Positions 29,785 through 40,450 of a stretch of 64,000 bases of DNA are shown here, piece by piece. Source of the DNA: Dermacentor variabilis (lineage: Eukaryota > Arthropoda > Arachnida > Ixodida > Ixodidae); assembly GCF_050947875.1 (NCBI RefSeq), contig NC_134569.1, positions 207,070,127 to 207,134,126 on the forward strand, read 5' to 3'. The number at the start of each line of letters is the position of its first letter. Within the stretch, counting starts at the first letter, position 1. A program made the translations under genes and the position numbers. Under the pieces are notes generated by a model. The model searched no databases. It had not been told where the DNA came from and saw only the letters and a program-made list of their open reading frames with translations.

Positions 29785-31360
29785 CTGCTGACACGCACGT
29801 GGTAGTAGCGAAATGCCATACTAAAACGCTGCTGCCACGCACGAAAGTGACGTCAGAGTTATGATGACGTTGTTTAAACAAGTATGACGTGTTCTGGTTT
29901 ATAGTTTTGCGCGCGCTGCTGGAGCTGCTTCAGCTTTTCAGCTTAGCTAAGACACAATTTTACGATTTCTTACTGTATTGTGTGCTAGAATGTTGTTCTA
30001 GTTGCGCTGGGAGAATCGGATGGTGTTCGAACTTGCGTTCACGAGCGACACTTGGACGCAACGCTGGAGCAGCTCGTTTCCTTATGCCTTGCAGCGCGTT
30101 TATGGTTGGTAGTGTGGTCTTATGTAGCTCCTGTTACGTTTTTCGGTGCTCTTGTTTGTTGAATTTGCTGTTGTGAATGGGGCACATGTTGGCTTTCAGT
30201 ATGGCAGAACTTTTTTCTCTTATGGTAAAAACGTTTAAACGCGTTCTAAACTCTTGTCGCTGCAGCCAGAGTGCGGGAAGCCTCGAGCTCGCTTCTTCCC
30301 GGCGCCGCCCCGGCTTCGAGGGCCGCCGGGGACCTTCTCCATCGGCGTTGCCGCCGCTGGGACACGACTCTCAAAAGTTCAGAGTTGGCAGACCGCAGCT
30401 CTGGGCCATCCGGCAAGCCGAAGGTGCCGCTCGAGTTCAAGGACTTCGAGCCGCCACCTGACAAAAACTGCCGGACCATTCTCTATTAAAGTTTCTTCTT
30501 CATCCTTCGTAGGATTGCTGTTGCATATATTGCCCGAGTAAGTGCTGTTGCAATTTTTTTACGGCAATGTCGCATTTACCTCTACTGTTTCTTGTCTTGC
30601 ATCTTCATGCTGTTTCCCTGTTTACCTCGGATTTTGGTGGCTAGCGAATCGCGACTTGCTTGTGCACCTGCTCGTTACAGTTCAAAAGGCACATGTTGAG
30701 CAACCTGAATGTAAACTATGAAGACAAATATTGCAAAAGGTGGCCCAGCCACTCATAGCTCTACTTTGGTTCAATTTTGTTGTAAAGTTTGGCTGTCTTG
30801 AAGACCGAGAAATTTTCTTAAATTTCTTCCAGCTAGTTTGCTAAGCTGCTATTTAGTATTGCTTCTTATGATGGCGCTGTGCGAGGTACCAAGTTTGCGC
30901 AAATGTTCCTCGCAACTTGTTTGTAGACACGACGTAGCTTCATTGCAGGAACCTGCATTTTGTTATACATGTGAAATGCATGCTAATATGACCAGTGTGG
31001 GCTTGCAGGTCCATGCATGCCGCTCTCAAGCAAATGCCGTTTCCATTGTATGAATCTTCCTTGACCTTGCTGCACTTCACAGGGCTTGTTTGGTTAATCC
31101 TTTTGTCTGTGCAATAGAATGCTCATAGGTCTTGAGCTTTACCCTCATCCTTTTGTCCAACAAAAAAAAAACTCTTTAGGCATTACGTTAGGGAACATAT
31201 CTGGGTGATAATGTGACAATCTTTGCCTCTATAACCTTTCTTTTCTCCCATCTTCAGTGAAGTTGTCAACCACCTGTCCCTTCGTTCGAACAGAGTGCCA
31301 TGCATTGACAGAAATTCTCATCACAACAAGAAAATCTCTGAAGGAAATTTTTGAAACTGA
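29785..31360 (+). repeat. Duplicated segment, copy A
   Basis: Matches 35265-36985 in the same order and strand, for example AATGCCATAC then AAAACGCT, TTACTGTATTGTGT, GAGCGACACTTGG, CGAGTAAGTG, CACATGTTGAG, TCGCAACTTGT and CATTGCAGGAA. A GA|GTAAGTG donor-like site and late CAG acceptor-like sites are kept in both copies. Divergence is substantial, so the duplication is old. It may derive from a host gene or pseudogene. No protein family is recognised. Confidence 0.7.
30263..30505 (+). other. GC-rich block unique to copy A
   Basis: About 240 bp of strongly GC-rich DNA, absent from copy B at the same point. It has three overlapping frames, one ending GKPKVPLEFKDFEPPPDKNC then RTILY and a stop. 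An ATTAAA signal follows at 30486. It may be an exon, a retro-inserted transcript fragment or a short repeat. Confidence 0.4.
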
Positions 31361-31399
31361 CTAGGACTTCGTCTTGGGCAAGTTGGTGAAATCTGCGAC

Positions 31400-32023
31400 G
31401 CATTTTTTTTTTGTGCGCAAAAAGATATTTATAGAAGGACACATGAAAGTGCGAACTACCAACTGACTTAATGATTCAAAGGATGGAAGATAGGGTACAA
31501 ATTTTGTGCACATGCAAGAGGCGAATGTTGTGACAGTGCTAGTTTGTCTAGTAATGCTACAAATCGGCATTAAACAAGTGCACTTCTGGGGAATTAAGGC
31601 AATTGAAGTGCTACTGACATGTGCACCATCTCTCTGATAAAATATTCCTTCGCGAGTTCATGTGCTGTTTTGTTGCTACTTCTGCCCAGGATCACAATGT
31701 TGGAAAGCACGGCTCACATGAGCAGGCCTTGCAATGTGCGCTGCACCATCCGGTTTATTTAAATTGTTTGAATGCTCCCTCAAATAGTCATTTAGGCATT
31801 GGGCCGTTTGGTCTACATAGAACTTGCCACAGCCGAGAGGTATCTCATAGACCAACCCACAGCACAATGCAAAATGGTTGGCATGATTTTTCATACACCC
31901 TTGTCTCGTGGTATGAGAGCCACTAGCAAAATTATTTGCTTTCACGTCGATAAATGTTGTACACTGTTGCACACATTTTTGGCGTGACAGAATGGGTCTT
32001 TTTTTTTGCATGAGTGCGAACAT
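31400..32023 (-). pseudogene. Penelope-like element fragment with GIY-YIG domain
   Basis: The minus strand reads GLVYEIPLGCGKFYVDQTAQ then CLNDYLREHSNNL. This is the GIY-YIG endonuclease region of PLEs with VGQT changed to VDQT. HVSRAFQHCDPGQK, the usual Cys/His segment after it, follows. The RT part upstream is missing. The tail toward 31400 keeps an open frame but no conserved motif. Confidence 0.75.
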
Positions 32024-32159
32024 TCATAGCGATGGAAACACAAAAATTGTTTCAAGTGAGGCACTAGATCACCCAGAGCAACAATCTAAAGAAAACATGT
32101 ATTTTATGTTAATCTTGATTTATTAAACAATTTTCTCGCCCTAATGTGGCAAAGAGGAC

Positions 32160-32454
32160 ATCTTAACCTCTACACGGACAGGCAGAAGAATGACAATTCC
32201 ATGAGAAATGTCAACATATGAGCATGGAAAGCGCAGTTGCCAGTGATGTGAGGACTGACGACTTAACAAGTACCACAACGCGGAATGGAAAGCGTATGCG
32301 TCAGCTCCCGCCTTTTAAAAGGTTGATGCTCTTATTGAACACGCCAATGCCATGCTGTGCCCCGACCAGCTTCAAAGCCGCAAACTGCACTGTTTTGCAG
32401 TACGCTGCGACTGCAGCCCACTTGTTGCCTGATGTAGATTCCGGATTCCGGAAA
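32160..32454. other. Unassigned sequence between PLE and gypsy remnants
   Basis: One plus-strand frame reads KVDALIEHANAMLCPDQLQS and another frame runs 84 codons. Neither is recognised. It may be part of another repeat. Confidence 0.3.
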
Positions 32455-33368
32455 TGGGCTGAGAAGGTCTAAGCCGACACGATGGAAGGTCTTGGTAGGG
32501 ATGTCGAGCGGCTGCAGGTAACCGGTGGGGAGCTGGGAAGGCTTCTTACGTCGTTGGCAAAGTTCACAAGTGGGGACACAACATCGTACGGAACGGGCAA
32601 GGCCCGTCCAAAAAATACGGCGACGTACACGGTCATAGGTTCGAGATACGGCAAGGTGTGCTGCCGTTGGTGCGTCGTGAAGCTCTTCTAGAACAGTGGA
32701 GCGGAGGTGTTTAGGTATTACAAGTACAAACTCAGAGCCGTCCAGATGAAGGTTACGGAGGACGAAGAGGCGTAGAGCAGCATCGGCTGGAGAATGTTCA
32801 AAATGGTCTATGAGTGCTCTGATGTAGCCGTCATGATGTTGCTCGTCGGCGAAATGAAGCAGCTGTGATACAGAGAATACACAAGAAGCACTGGCAATAT
32901 TGGAGGAGTCAAAGTTGTCAACAGGTAACGCGACAAGCAGTCAGCGTCTTGGTGCAGGCGGCCAGACTTGTACACCATGGAATATGAAAATTCTTGTAGC
33001 CTCAAAGCCCATCGACCAAGCTGGCCTGTAGGGTCTTTTAGTGATGAAAGCTAGCAGAGAGCATGATGGTCAGTGACTACAGAAAAAGGGCGACTGTAAA
33101 GGTAAGGACAGATATTCATAACTGCCTAGACGACAGCAAGGCATTCTCATTCCGTAATGGAATAGTTGTGCTCCGATTGTGCTAGGAGGTGGCTCGCATA
33201 AGTAATAACGCGATCCTGTCCACGCTGACGCTGGGCTAAGACGGTACCTACGCCATGACCGCTGGCATCTGTACGCAATTCTGTAGGGGCATCAGGGTCG
33301 AAGTGGGCGAGAATGGGTGGTGAGGTTAGAAGAGTGACAAGACGAGAGAAGGCGGCGGCTTCTGAAGT
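32455..33368 (-). pseudogene. Second gypsy element: RNase H and integrase start
   Basis: A minus-strand pol fragment. RNase H is visible as [20 protein letters not shown] then [20 protein letters not shown], and its end as [18 protein letters not shown]. Integrase zinc-binding sequence follows in shifted frames (PTCELCQRRKKPSQLPTGYL near 32560), stopping near 32455. It is similar to, but clearly diverged from, the element at 6.6-11.9 kb. Gag, protease and RT are gone: RNase H abuts the primer-binding site, so an internal deletion joined them. Confidence 0.8.
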
Positions 33369-33385
33369 ACCCCGCACCTCCACCA
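33369..33385 (-). promoter_or_regulatory. Primer-binding site of the second gypsy element
   Basis: The minus strand reads TGGTGGAGGTGCGGGGT, near identical to the site at 11686-11703, three bases inside the LTR. Confidence 0.75.
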
Positions 33386-33388
33386 GAA

Positions 33389-33530
33389 TGTTACGTGTGA
33401 AAAGACAGACGAAAGGGGCTATTTACAGGTTATTTACACTGGAGCCAGGCAGCCAGGCCGACCCTCGCTCGCACTAAGAGCTGCGACGTCATCTTCGTTC
33501 TCGTGGCGGCCCGTCTTTTGAGCATTGCTC
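33389..33530 (-). repeat. LTR (inner part) of the second gypsy element
   Basis: In minus orientation it ends CACACGTAACA directly before the primer-binding site, with the canonical CA terminus. The outer boundary is not determined and may lie as far as about 33700. Confidence 0.5.
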
Positions 33531-34235
33531 GATGATATTGTAATAATATTACTGCGAATAGAGCTTTTGTAATTGAGAAACTGAAGTAAATGCAGGACAC
33601 AATTAGACACTCCCTTAGACATTCAAGTACTAGCCAGATGATGAAGGCACTCCTCATTAAAATTCTGTCACTGGAACTCATCTACTAGTAATAAAAATAT
33701 CGCTGCATTGCATTATAACATGAAAGAAAATGCTTCTTGTCTAGTTCTATATGATTTTTAGAAAAAAGAACCTATTGAGGTTACCCTTGAAAGCATCGCC
33801 CACGCTTTTGTGTTTCAGTAGTTATTATGTAGTGCTGAGCTGGCTTTTCTGGCTCGTGAAACTTGCACAAACTTCAAGTCGCAGAGAATTTTATGTTCAT
33901 GTGATGTCGTGGTATGTCTGAACAGTCCATGCCACTTGACCAAGAGCAGCTGCAGTGGTGAATCCAATGTTCTGTCTTGGGTCGGTTGCTCCATGGCCGC
34001 ACGTACGCATTTTTCGTAGAAAACTGTAGCACCATCTGTAGGGCGCTGTTTTACTCACCGATGAAAGCAAAGGGCAGTCGTGGCGTATGCAACGTCGCCA
34101 CTCCCTGCTCAGGAGCAGGTGATTTGAATTCCTCTCTAGGTATGCGGACCCTTCAGACGCAATTTCCTCGTAAACTAAGTCTTGTTGGCACGAAACAAGC
34201 ACTGTGAGGTTTATGGAATGCTACTTTAATAGGCC
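33531..34235. other. No recognisable gene
   Basis: Possibly outer LTR sequence at first, then ordinary AT-rich DNA. The 101-codon minus frame at 33897-34202 has no motif. Confidence 0.4.
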
Positions 34236-34830
34236 GCATTTATTTATTTATTTCATACATACTGCTAGCCTCCATTTCGAGGCTGTTGCAGGACATGGGA
34301 AAATACATTGCATCAAAATATGAATGGCAAACTTATACACTTGTTAATATTGTAGTTTACGAGAAGATGTAGTTGAGCAATACAATAAGAGGGTGTGACC
34401 TTCCTGAGTCAGCCCTTAAAGGTTAATGAACAAAAATGCAGAAGCATAAGGCAAACAACAAAAAAAGTACACCAAACCAATTGCAAACATATTGCAGTGT
34501 CTGTAGGCGATACTTATAAGTTCAGATGCGTACTCAGACCTATTTTTCCAGCATAGGAAGGAAATCGTCAGGTGAACAAATTATATCACTAGGCAATGAA
34601 TTCTAATCACTGATTGTCTGAGGAAAGAAAAAAATACCTGAATGTGTCTGTGTGGAACCTGTATTCAATTAAATGTTTAAGGTGTTTAGTTCTAGTGTTT
34701 CGCTGTTCAGAGAAAGACACATATGCACCACTGTGTAATTTGTAGCCCCCATTAAGGAGGTGGAACAGAAACTTGAGGCGTAAGAATTTAGCACGCTTGC
34801 AAATAGTGCTATAGTCCACTACTACTTAGT
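34236..34830 (-). pseudogene. 3' end of a CR1/L2-like LINE
   Basis: The minus frame 34819-34607 reads RAKFLRLKFLFHLLNGGYKL and ends FHTDTFRYFFLSS, the characteristic C-terminus (LKFLYHL...FRYSFFPRT) of CR1/L2-type ORF2. The 3' UTR follows and ends with AAATAAAT repeats at 34239-34252. It is a 5'-truncated copy, as usual for LINEs. Confidence 0.7.
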
Positions 34831-35264
34831 AGTCTGCTTTGTATTTTCCTTTAATGTCCCATGAAATGACCATATTAGGGAGCACTCAAACAATTCAAAT
34901 AAATTTCAAGGTGTGCATCTTGGCATGCTTTGCAAGGCCTGCTAACGTGAACTGTGCTTTTCGTGTGTTATGATCTTGGGCAGTGCATGAGTTCATGGAA
35001 GCATACGGTGTTAGGACGATCCTGCATGTGTTAGTAAATGTAAATTATTTTAATTGCATGTAACCTTAGAAGCAGGCTAGTAGCCAATAAACTCTTGTTT
35101 GCTAACCCAAGGCATCGAGGCGGTCAAAGTCAGGGTCGTTGACCATTTGCCTGCTCCTAACCCCAATTATTGGCAAATCAGTTCTGTAGAAACCCGCAAG
35201 ATCAAGGAGGGTACACGAAAAGGAAAATTCTTGAGACCCATATGGGTTTTTAAAAAAAGGCGGT

Positions 35265-36985
35265 GACTGGTGACACGCGTAGTAGAGGCGAAATGCCATA
35301 CCAAAACGCTACTGCCATGCACGGAAGTGATGTCACATTTTTGACCATGTGATTGTGACGTTTAAACAAGTATGGCGTGTTCCAGTTAACAATTTTGCTA
35401 CAGTTTGCGCGCGCTGCTTCCACTTTTGATCTTAGTTAAAACATAAATTTATGGTTCCTTACTGTATTGTGTAGCAAAATATGCTAGTTAGTTGTGCTGG
35501 GACAACCGAAATGTGCCTGAGCTTGCCATCATGAGCGACACTTGGGCCCATGCCTAAAGCAACTCATTTCCTTATACCTTGCAGTGCCTGTTATGGTTCA
35601 TAACGTGGTTTTGTGCAGCTTACTGTTCAGTTTTTCAGTGCTGTTGCTCTTGTTTGCTGAATTTGTTGTAAATGGAGCTCGTGAGTGTCTTCAGCTTGGC
35701 GGCACTTTCTTCTCTTATGACAGAAAGGTTTAAAATATTTCTAAACGTTTGTTGCTGTCGCTTACTTGAGTACGTTGATCGTGAAGACTTTTCCTTTTTT
35801 TTCCATCTTTCGTGGGGCTTTGCATAATGTGCGAGTAAGTGAGCTGTCGCAAATTTTTATGGCACTCAATGCAGCGTTTACCTCTACTCTTCGTCTACTG
35901 TACGGTTTCCCTAATCACGGATTTCTCGGCTCGATTGTGAATCACGACTTGCTTGAGAACCTGCTAGAAAGCCCAAAGAAGGCTACAGCATCTACATTCT
36001 GCGCCTGCTCGCAACACTTCAAAATGCACATGTTGAGAAACCCTAATCTAAACTATGAAAACCAGTATATAGGAACGTGTTCTACTCAGGCTCAATCTTG
36101 CTCTCAAATTAAGTTTGTCTTGAAGCCAGAATGCGGTGCAGCTTGTTTCCTAAACTGATATGTATACTAGCATTGTTGTTTCTTACGCTGTTATCTGAGG
36201 CACCATGCTTGCACGAACATTCTTCGCAACTTGTATGGAAATACGACGTACATTCATTGCAGGAATCAAGCTTTGTGTCCTGTCCTTCTCTTGGATTTTA
36301 TTTTCGCGCTATTCTTGAGCTCGAATCAGGAATTTGTCATTGTAGAACCTGCACTACGTAGATGTGAAATGTAAAGACACTATACTGGTAGGTGGGTGTA
36401 CGCAAATGTGTAAGTTTCTAGGCTCATGCCAATCAAGAAAATGCCAATTTTTCATCCCGTGAGTCTTTCTTCACCTTGTGGAATTTCGCAAGCCTTGTTT
36501 CAGTCATCCCTTGGTATCCGTTGCAGCAGCTCAGTGTCTATAGTGCCCTGCTGAGCACAAGCTCAGTGGTTTGATTCCCGGCTCTAACAGCCACAGTTTG
36601 ATGGGGGTGAAACGTAAAAACACTTGCATTTGAGCTTTGGGCGCACTTTAAGGAATCTCCGGTGGTCAAAATAAACTAGAACCTACGATGTAAACCACAG
36701 TGAAATTACATGTCAAAACCTCACAGTTAAAGTAATCTCTTGATCTGTATAACAAAATTCTGATAAGTTTTATCCCTTAGCATGATCCTCTTGTCTAATA
36801 AAAACTTTTTAAGGCATTGTGTAAAAATATGTTTTGGATGACTACTGAGTATTTTTTCTCAAATCTTTTTCAGCACCAAACCGAAGAAGTTGTCGATCAC
36901 TTTGGACTTTTCTCAAACAGGGTGTTGTCCGGTGATTGAATTTCTCTTCACACAAGGACAGATTGTGAAGGAGATTTTGTAAACT
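35265..36985 (+). repeat. Duplicated segment, copy B
   Basis: Second direct copy of 29785-31360. It lacks the GC-rich block of copy A and carries a SINE at 36523-36730 that copy A lacks. Near its end, after a CTTTTTCAG acceptor-like tract, a frame KLSITLDFSQTGCC runs to a TAA. In copy A the aligned frame (KLSTTCPFVRTECHAL) is also open to a stop. Confidence 0.7.
36523..36730 (+). mobile_element. Older copy of the 27.4-kb SINE family
   Basis: Plus strand: GCAGCTCAGTGTCTATAGTG (A box region), GCTGAGCACAAG, GGTTTGATTCCCGGC (B box) and GATGGGGGTGAAACG, then CTCCGGTGGTCAAAAT. Collinear with the SINE at 27374-27612 in reverse, but clearly more diverged. Confidence 0.75.
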
Positions 36986-37019
36986 ATCAGCAGCAGTAGA
37001 GAACGAGGCACAAAGAATA

Positions 37020-37245
37020 AAGGAAATTGATGGACCCAATTTTCTGTTATTTACTATGTTGTGAAGGAAGCAGACAGTGAAGCTGGACAATATGTAGGGG
37101 AAATCATAATGTAGAAATAATAAGTAAAGAGGAAGTGAAAGTTGATAGAAAGACAACTTGCTGAAGGTGGGAGCCGAACCCCCATACTGTGCATTAAGCA
37201 TGCCGTGCATTGCCAATTAAGCTACTGATGTGGTCGTCCTCCCAT
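37020..37245 (-). mobile_element. tRNA-derived SINE, third family, minus copy
   Basis: On the minus strand: AGTAGCTTAATTGGCAATGC (A box), GGTTCGGCTCCCACC (B box), then TATCAACTTTCACTTCC and a T/A-rich body with GATTTCCCC and TGTCTGCTTCC. It pairs with the plus copy at 37590. Confidence 0.75.
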
Positions 37246-37589
37246 TTACTTGGCTATCTGTGTATGTGTAAGGGGTAGTCCTGGGAGGGTTGGCCAGCAC
37301 TGCTTCTCTCGGCCATGTCAGGGGATGTGGAACATCTCTAACTGATGATGTCAAATTGTATGACTTCAGGATTAGGCAACTGGACAACAAGCCCTTAAAT
37401 GCTCCCTCATGGCATCAAGGCAGCCAAAGAAAATACCTTTGACCAGTTGCTTGCTGCAAAGCTGATTTACTATGTGACTCCTGTTCTTAAAAAGGGACGT
37501 TCCACATGTGCTGTTGTTGGCTACGAGTGGTCCTGGCTAGCACTACTAGTGCTCTTTTTGTATGTGTACACAAATACCTAAGAAAGTGA

Positions 37590-37745
37590 ACAAGGGAGGG
37601 CCCTCATGACAGCTTAACTGGTATAGCACAGTACGTATAATGTGGTTCAGCTCCCACCTTTTCATCAACTTTCATTTCCTTTATTTCTACATTTCAATGA
37701 AACACAATTTCCCCTGTGCTTTCTCTGGCTTTGTAGTCTGTTTTT
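37590..37745 (+). mobile_element. tRNA-derived SINE, third family, plus copy
   Basis: Plus strand: ACAGCTTAACTGGTATAGCA (A box), GGTTCAGCTCCCACC (B box), CATCAACTTTCATTTCC and AATTTCCCCTGTGC. Inverted relative to the copy 350 bp upstream. Leader sequence before the A box (ACACAAATACCTAAGAAAG) is shared too. Confidence 0.75.
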
Positions 37746-37978
37746 TCATATAGTAAAAAGAAGGCTGCCTGAAGTTCATACAGGCCGCTTCAGTATTTTT
37801 GTACAATCCCATAAGAAAAGGCATTTGTTCCCCTCGGCTAAAGAAATACAGAATCCAGGTTTGTGCAATTTATCTGATATGTCCACATTTTGGGCAAAGT
37901 CTTCATGGACTATCTGGAAGCAGTGGCGAAGCCAGTGGGTAACAAACTGGGCACAAGCCCTCACTCCCCCCCCTCGTG

Positions 37979-38000
37979 CACACACACACACACACACACA
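37979..38000. repeat. (CA)n microsatellite
   Basis: About eleven CA units. Confidence 0.9.
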
Positions 38001-38139
38001 TACAAAATTTCTATCTATATGGGATCTGCCCAGCCCCCTTTCCGTCCGCAGTCATGTTGGTGCAGCCCGTCCACCTGCTCTCCCTATAAAAAAAATTTTG
38101 GCTATGCCACTGTGTTGAAATATGTGCCACAGTAGTCAT

Positions 38140-40329
38140 CAATGTTTTAAGAAATTGAGGAAGAAGCTAAACAAGTGAAATGTCGAAGAAAGTTCTCAGG
38201 TGTGTTGCTCATGCATGGCAACATGCCAGACTGCATGGCGAAATTTGGTTTGCGATGCACTCTGGCATGTTTGAAACATGCGTGCCAACTGCACGCTAGC
38301 CTAGCCTGATCACTACTGCTGTGCACAATTAAAGTCATGCTTTTGACATCAATTAAACAGTAATCTGATTTAGAGAAAAGCATGCTTCTGCATACTTTTG
38401 CCCTTTCACTTGCTGGCTCTGCTGGTTGTTGCCAAGCTGGATGATCGTGTAGCTGGTGAATCGGCATTCCTGACCCCTTCAACTTGAGCACAAGCCTCAG
38501 GTATCTCCTTTTCTTTTGCACAACCTATACCTTGCAGCAGTTGTTGCAGTTCATAGTGTACGTCTGTGCAACTTGCACTCTACATTCCAGTTTTGTACTT
38601 TATGTTTTGTTTGGTTTGCTGTTGGTTAGCCCTCATTAGTCCTACCACACATCTACTGTTCTGAACCATGTTCACGATATTTAACTATATAAGGAACTTC
38701 CTTGTTACTTGATTTGTCTTTTACATATGAGAATTGGATCAGAACTACCCTACTTTGTTCATACATGGTCAATCACACTCGTGTCTTGTTGGTTAGCAGC
38801 TCCACAGTGAAGCATGTCCAATAGTGTACCTTATGTGATTTGGATGTGTGGACAAAAGCACAGGTGCACACCTCGCATTTAGCCAGATATTTTATCAGGT
38901 GCTGTATTTTCCAACCACTTATTTAATTTACTAGTTTTACCTTTCATCTAAGTGCGGATGCTACTGAACTGCTATCACTGGGGCTGGCAATATTATATAT
39001 AATATATGCTACCTTTGCAACTTGGTCCCTGTTAAAGCTTGAAGAAAAATAATCCTATAATACAAGCAGTCACATAATGTACCCCTGGAAAAAGATGGTT
39101 CATTTGCAAAACCTACTCGACATAATTTATTAATAAAAAGAAATGGGGTGAGACAGATGGTATGCCCTTCCTGAAATTATAAAAGGCAAAGTAGACTGGT
39201 CTCATTTTTTTCTACACCACCACAGCTGTGGTGCATGCTGGTAATTGCACTACAGCTGAGTTGCGAACAGAGAGCATATAAAATGTGTAATCCACCGAGT
39301 CTTTTTTGATCATAGGCAACAGTTTTTTTCGTTGAAGCATTGTGACATTATAGTAAAGGAATAAACTGTTGCGTCCCTGTATGCTGCAATGAAATGCAAA
39401 GGAACAAAATTCTCTAAGTCTTTATTTCTTTCAAAAAGACAACAGCTTGCCACAGGAACACATGTTTAAGGACTATAGCAAATTAGCCTGACAGAAAAGC
39501 AAGTAAAATTTTTTTGTTGGTTTGATTTCATGAAAAACTGCTGTGGCTGCTAGTGCAGCTTGTAAAACTTAGGCAAATGGAACGTGGCAATCGTGCATTT
39601 TCACCACAATGGACACGACGATGCTGTGAAAGGCACAAAGATGTGAACAAATGAAAGGATCAGTCATGTGCAGTGAAGTCTTAGAAGTAAGAGAGGCTTT
39701 GAAGACATGCAGCTATACCAGATAAATATAACGGACAAATGAGCATTCAGTATGAAGTGCTGCTCACACGGCCAGGCTTGGCCATTGTAAACAAGAACAA
39801 ACATGCATTGCTCGGTCTGTATACCTGCGCTCATCTGCTATACAATAGTCCTAGCCACATCCCTGACCATCAAAAATCTGCCCATTCATTTAGATGGTTA
39901 GATAACATTGCTTTCTTGAACTCCTGGCATTGTTGATAGACAGCACTTTAACTGCAGGGCTACAGTTGCGTATTAGTGAATGCGTCTTGTGACATAAGCA
40001 GATTGTAACCACTCGGGCTCAACAAAGAATTAACCTCACGCTCATATATTCAAGAAAAAAAACAGTTCACCCAAGCATTTCTATACTTTCTGCAGGAAAA
40101 GAAAAATGCAATAGAAAGCATAACCAACGCTTCACAACCTTGCATTCAACTGGTCACTTTTAAGCATTATTGCTCATCTTTAAGGTCCTTTAATGAATCA
40201 AGAAAACGTGCCAACAAGCACCTTGTAACAAAAATTGTGCAACCCAACTTTTTTGCTTCGTACAACTATTAGAGTGCTTGAAAACAGCAAGTCAAATAAG
40301 CCATAAAGCTTACCATTTAAGAAAATCCT
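38140..40329. other. AT-rich DNA without recognised gene
   Basis: No frame above 124 codons, no domain and no repeat pair was recognised. Confidence 0.5.
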
Positions 40330-40334
40330 TTGCT

Positions 40335-40450
40335 GGGCTAGTTGGTTCATTATCAGTCTAATAGCGGAAAGTGCAAACTTCAAACGGGACAGAAAGAGAG
40401 TCCTGTGTCTGTCTCTCTATCCATCTCGTTTGAAGTTTCTGCTTTCCTTA
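40335..40450. repeat. Foldback sequence, probable PLE terminal segment
   Basis: The arm GGAAAGTGCAAACTTCAAAC at 40366-40385 pairs with GTTTGAAGTTTCTGCTTTCC at 40428-40447, with further pairing in GACAGAAAGAGAG against CTCTCTATCC. The lead-in GGGCTAGTTGGTT also occurs at about 45523 beside a PLE tail, which suggests a PLE end. Confidence 0.5.

Noticed and set aside
35766..36158. 130-codon plus frame in duplicated segment copy B
   Set aside because: The frame is not preserved in copy A and crosses the conserved donor-like site.
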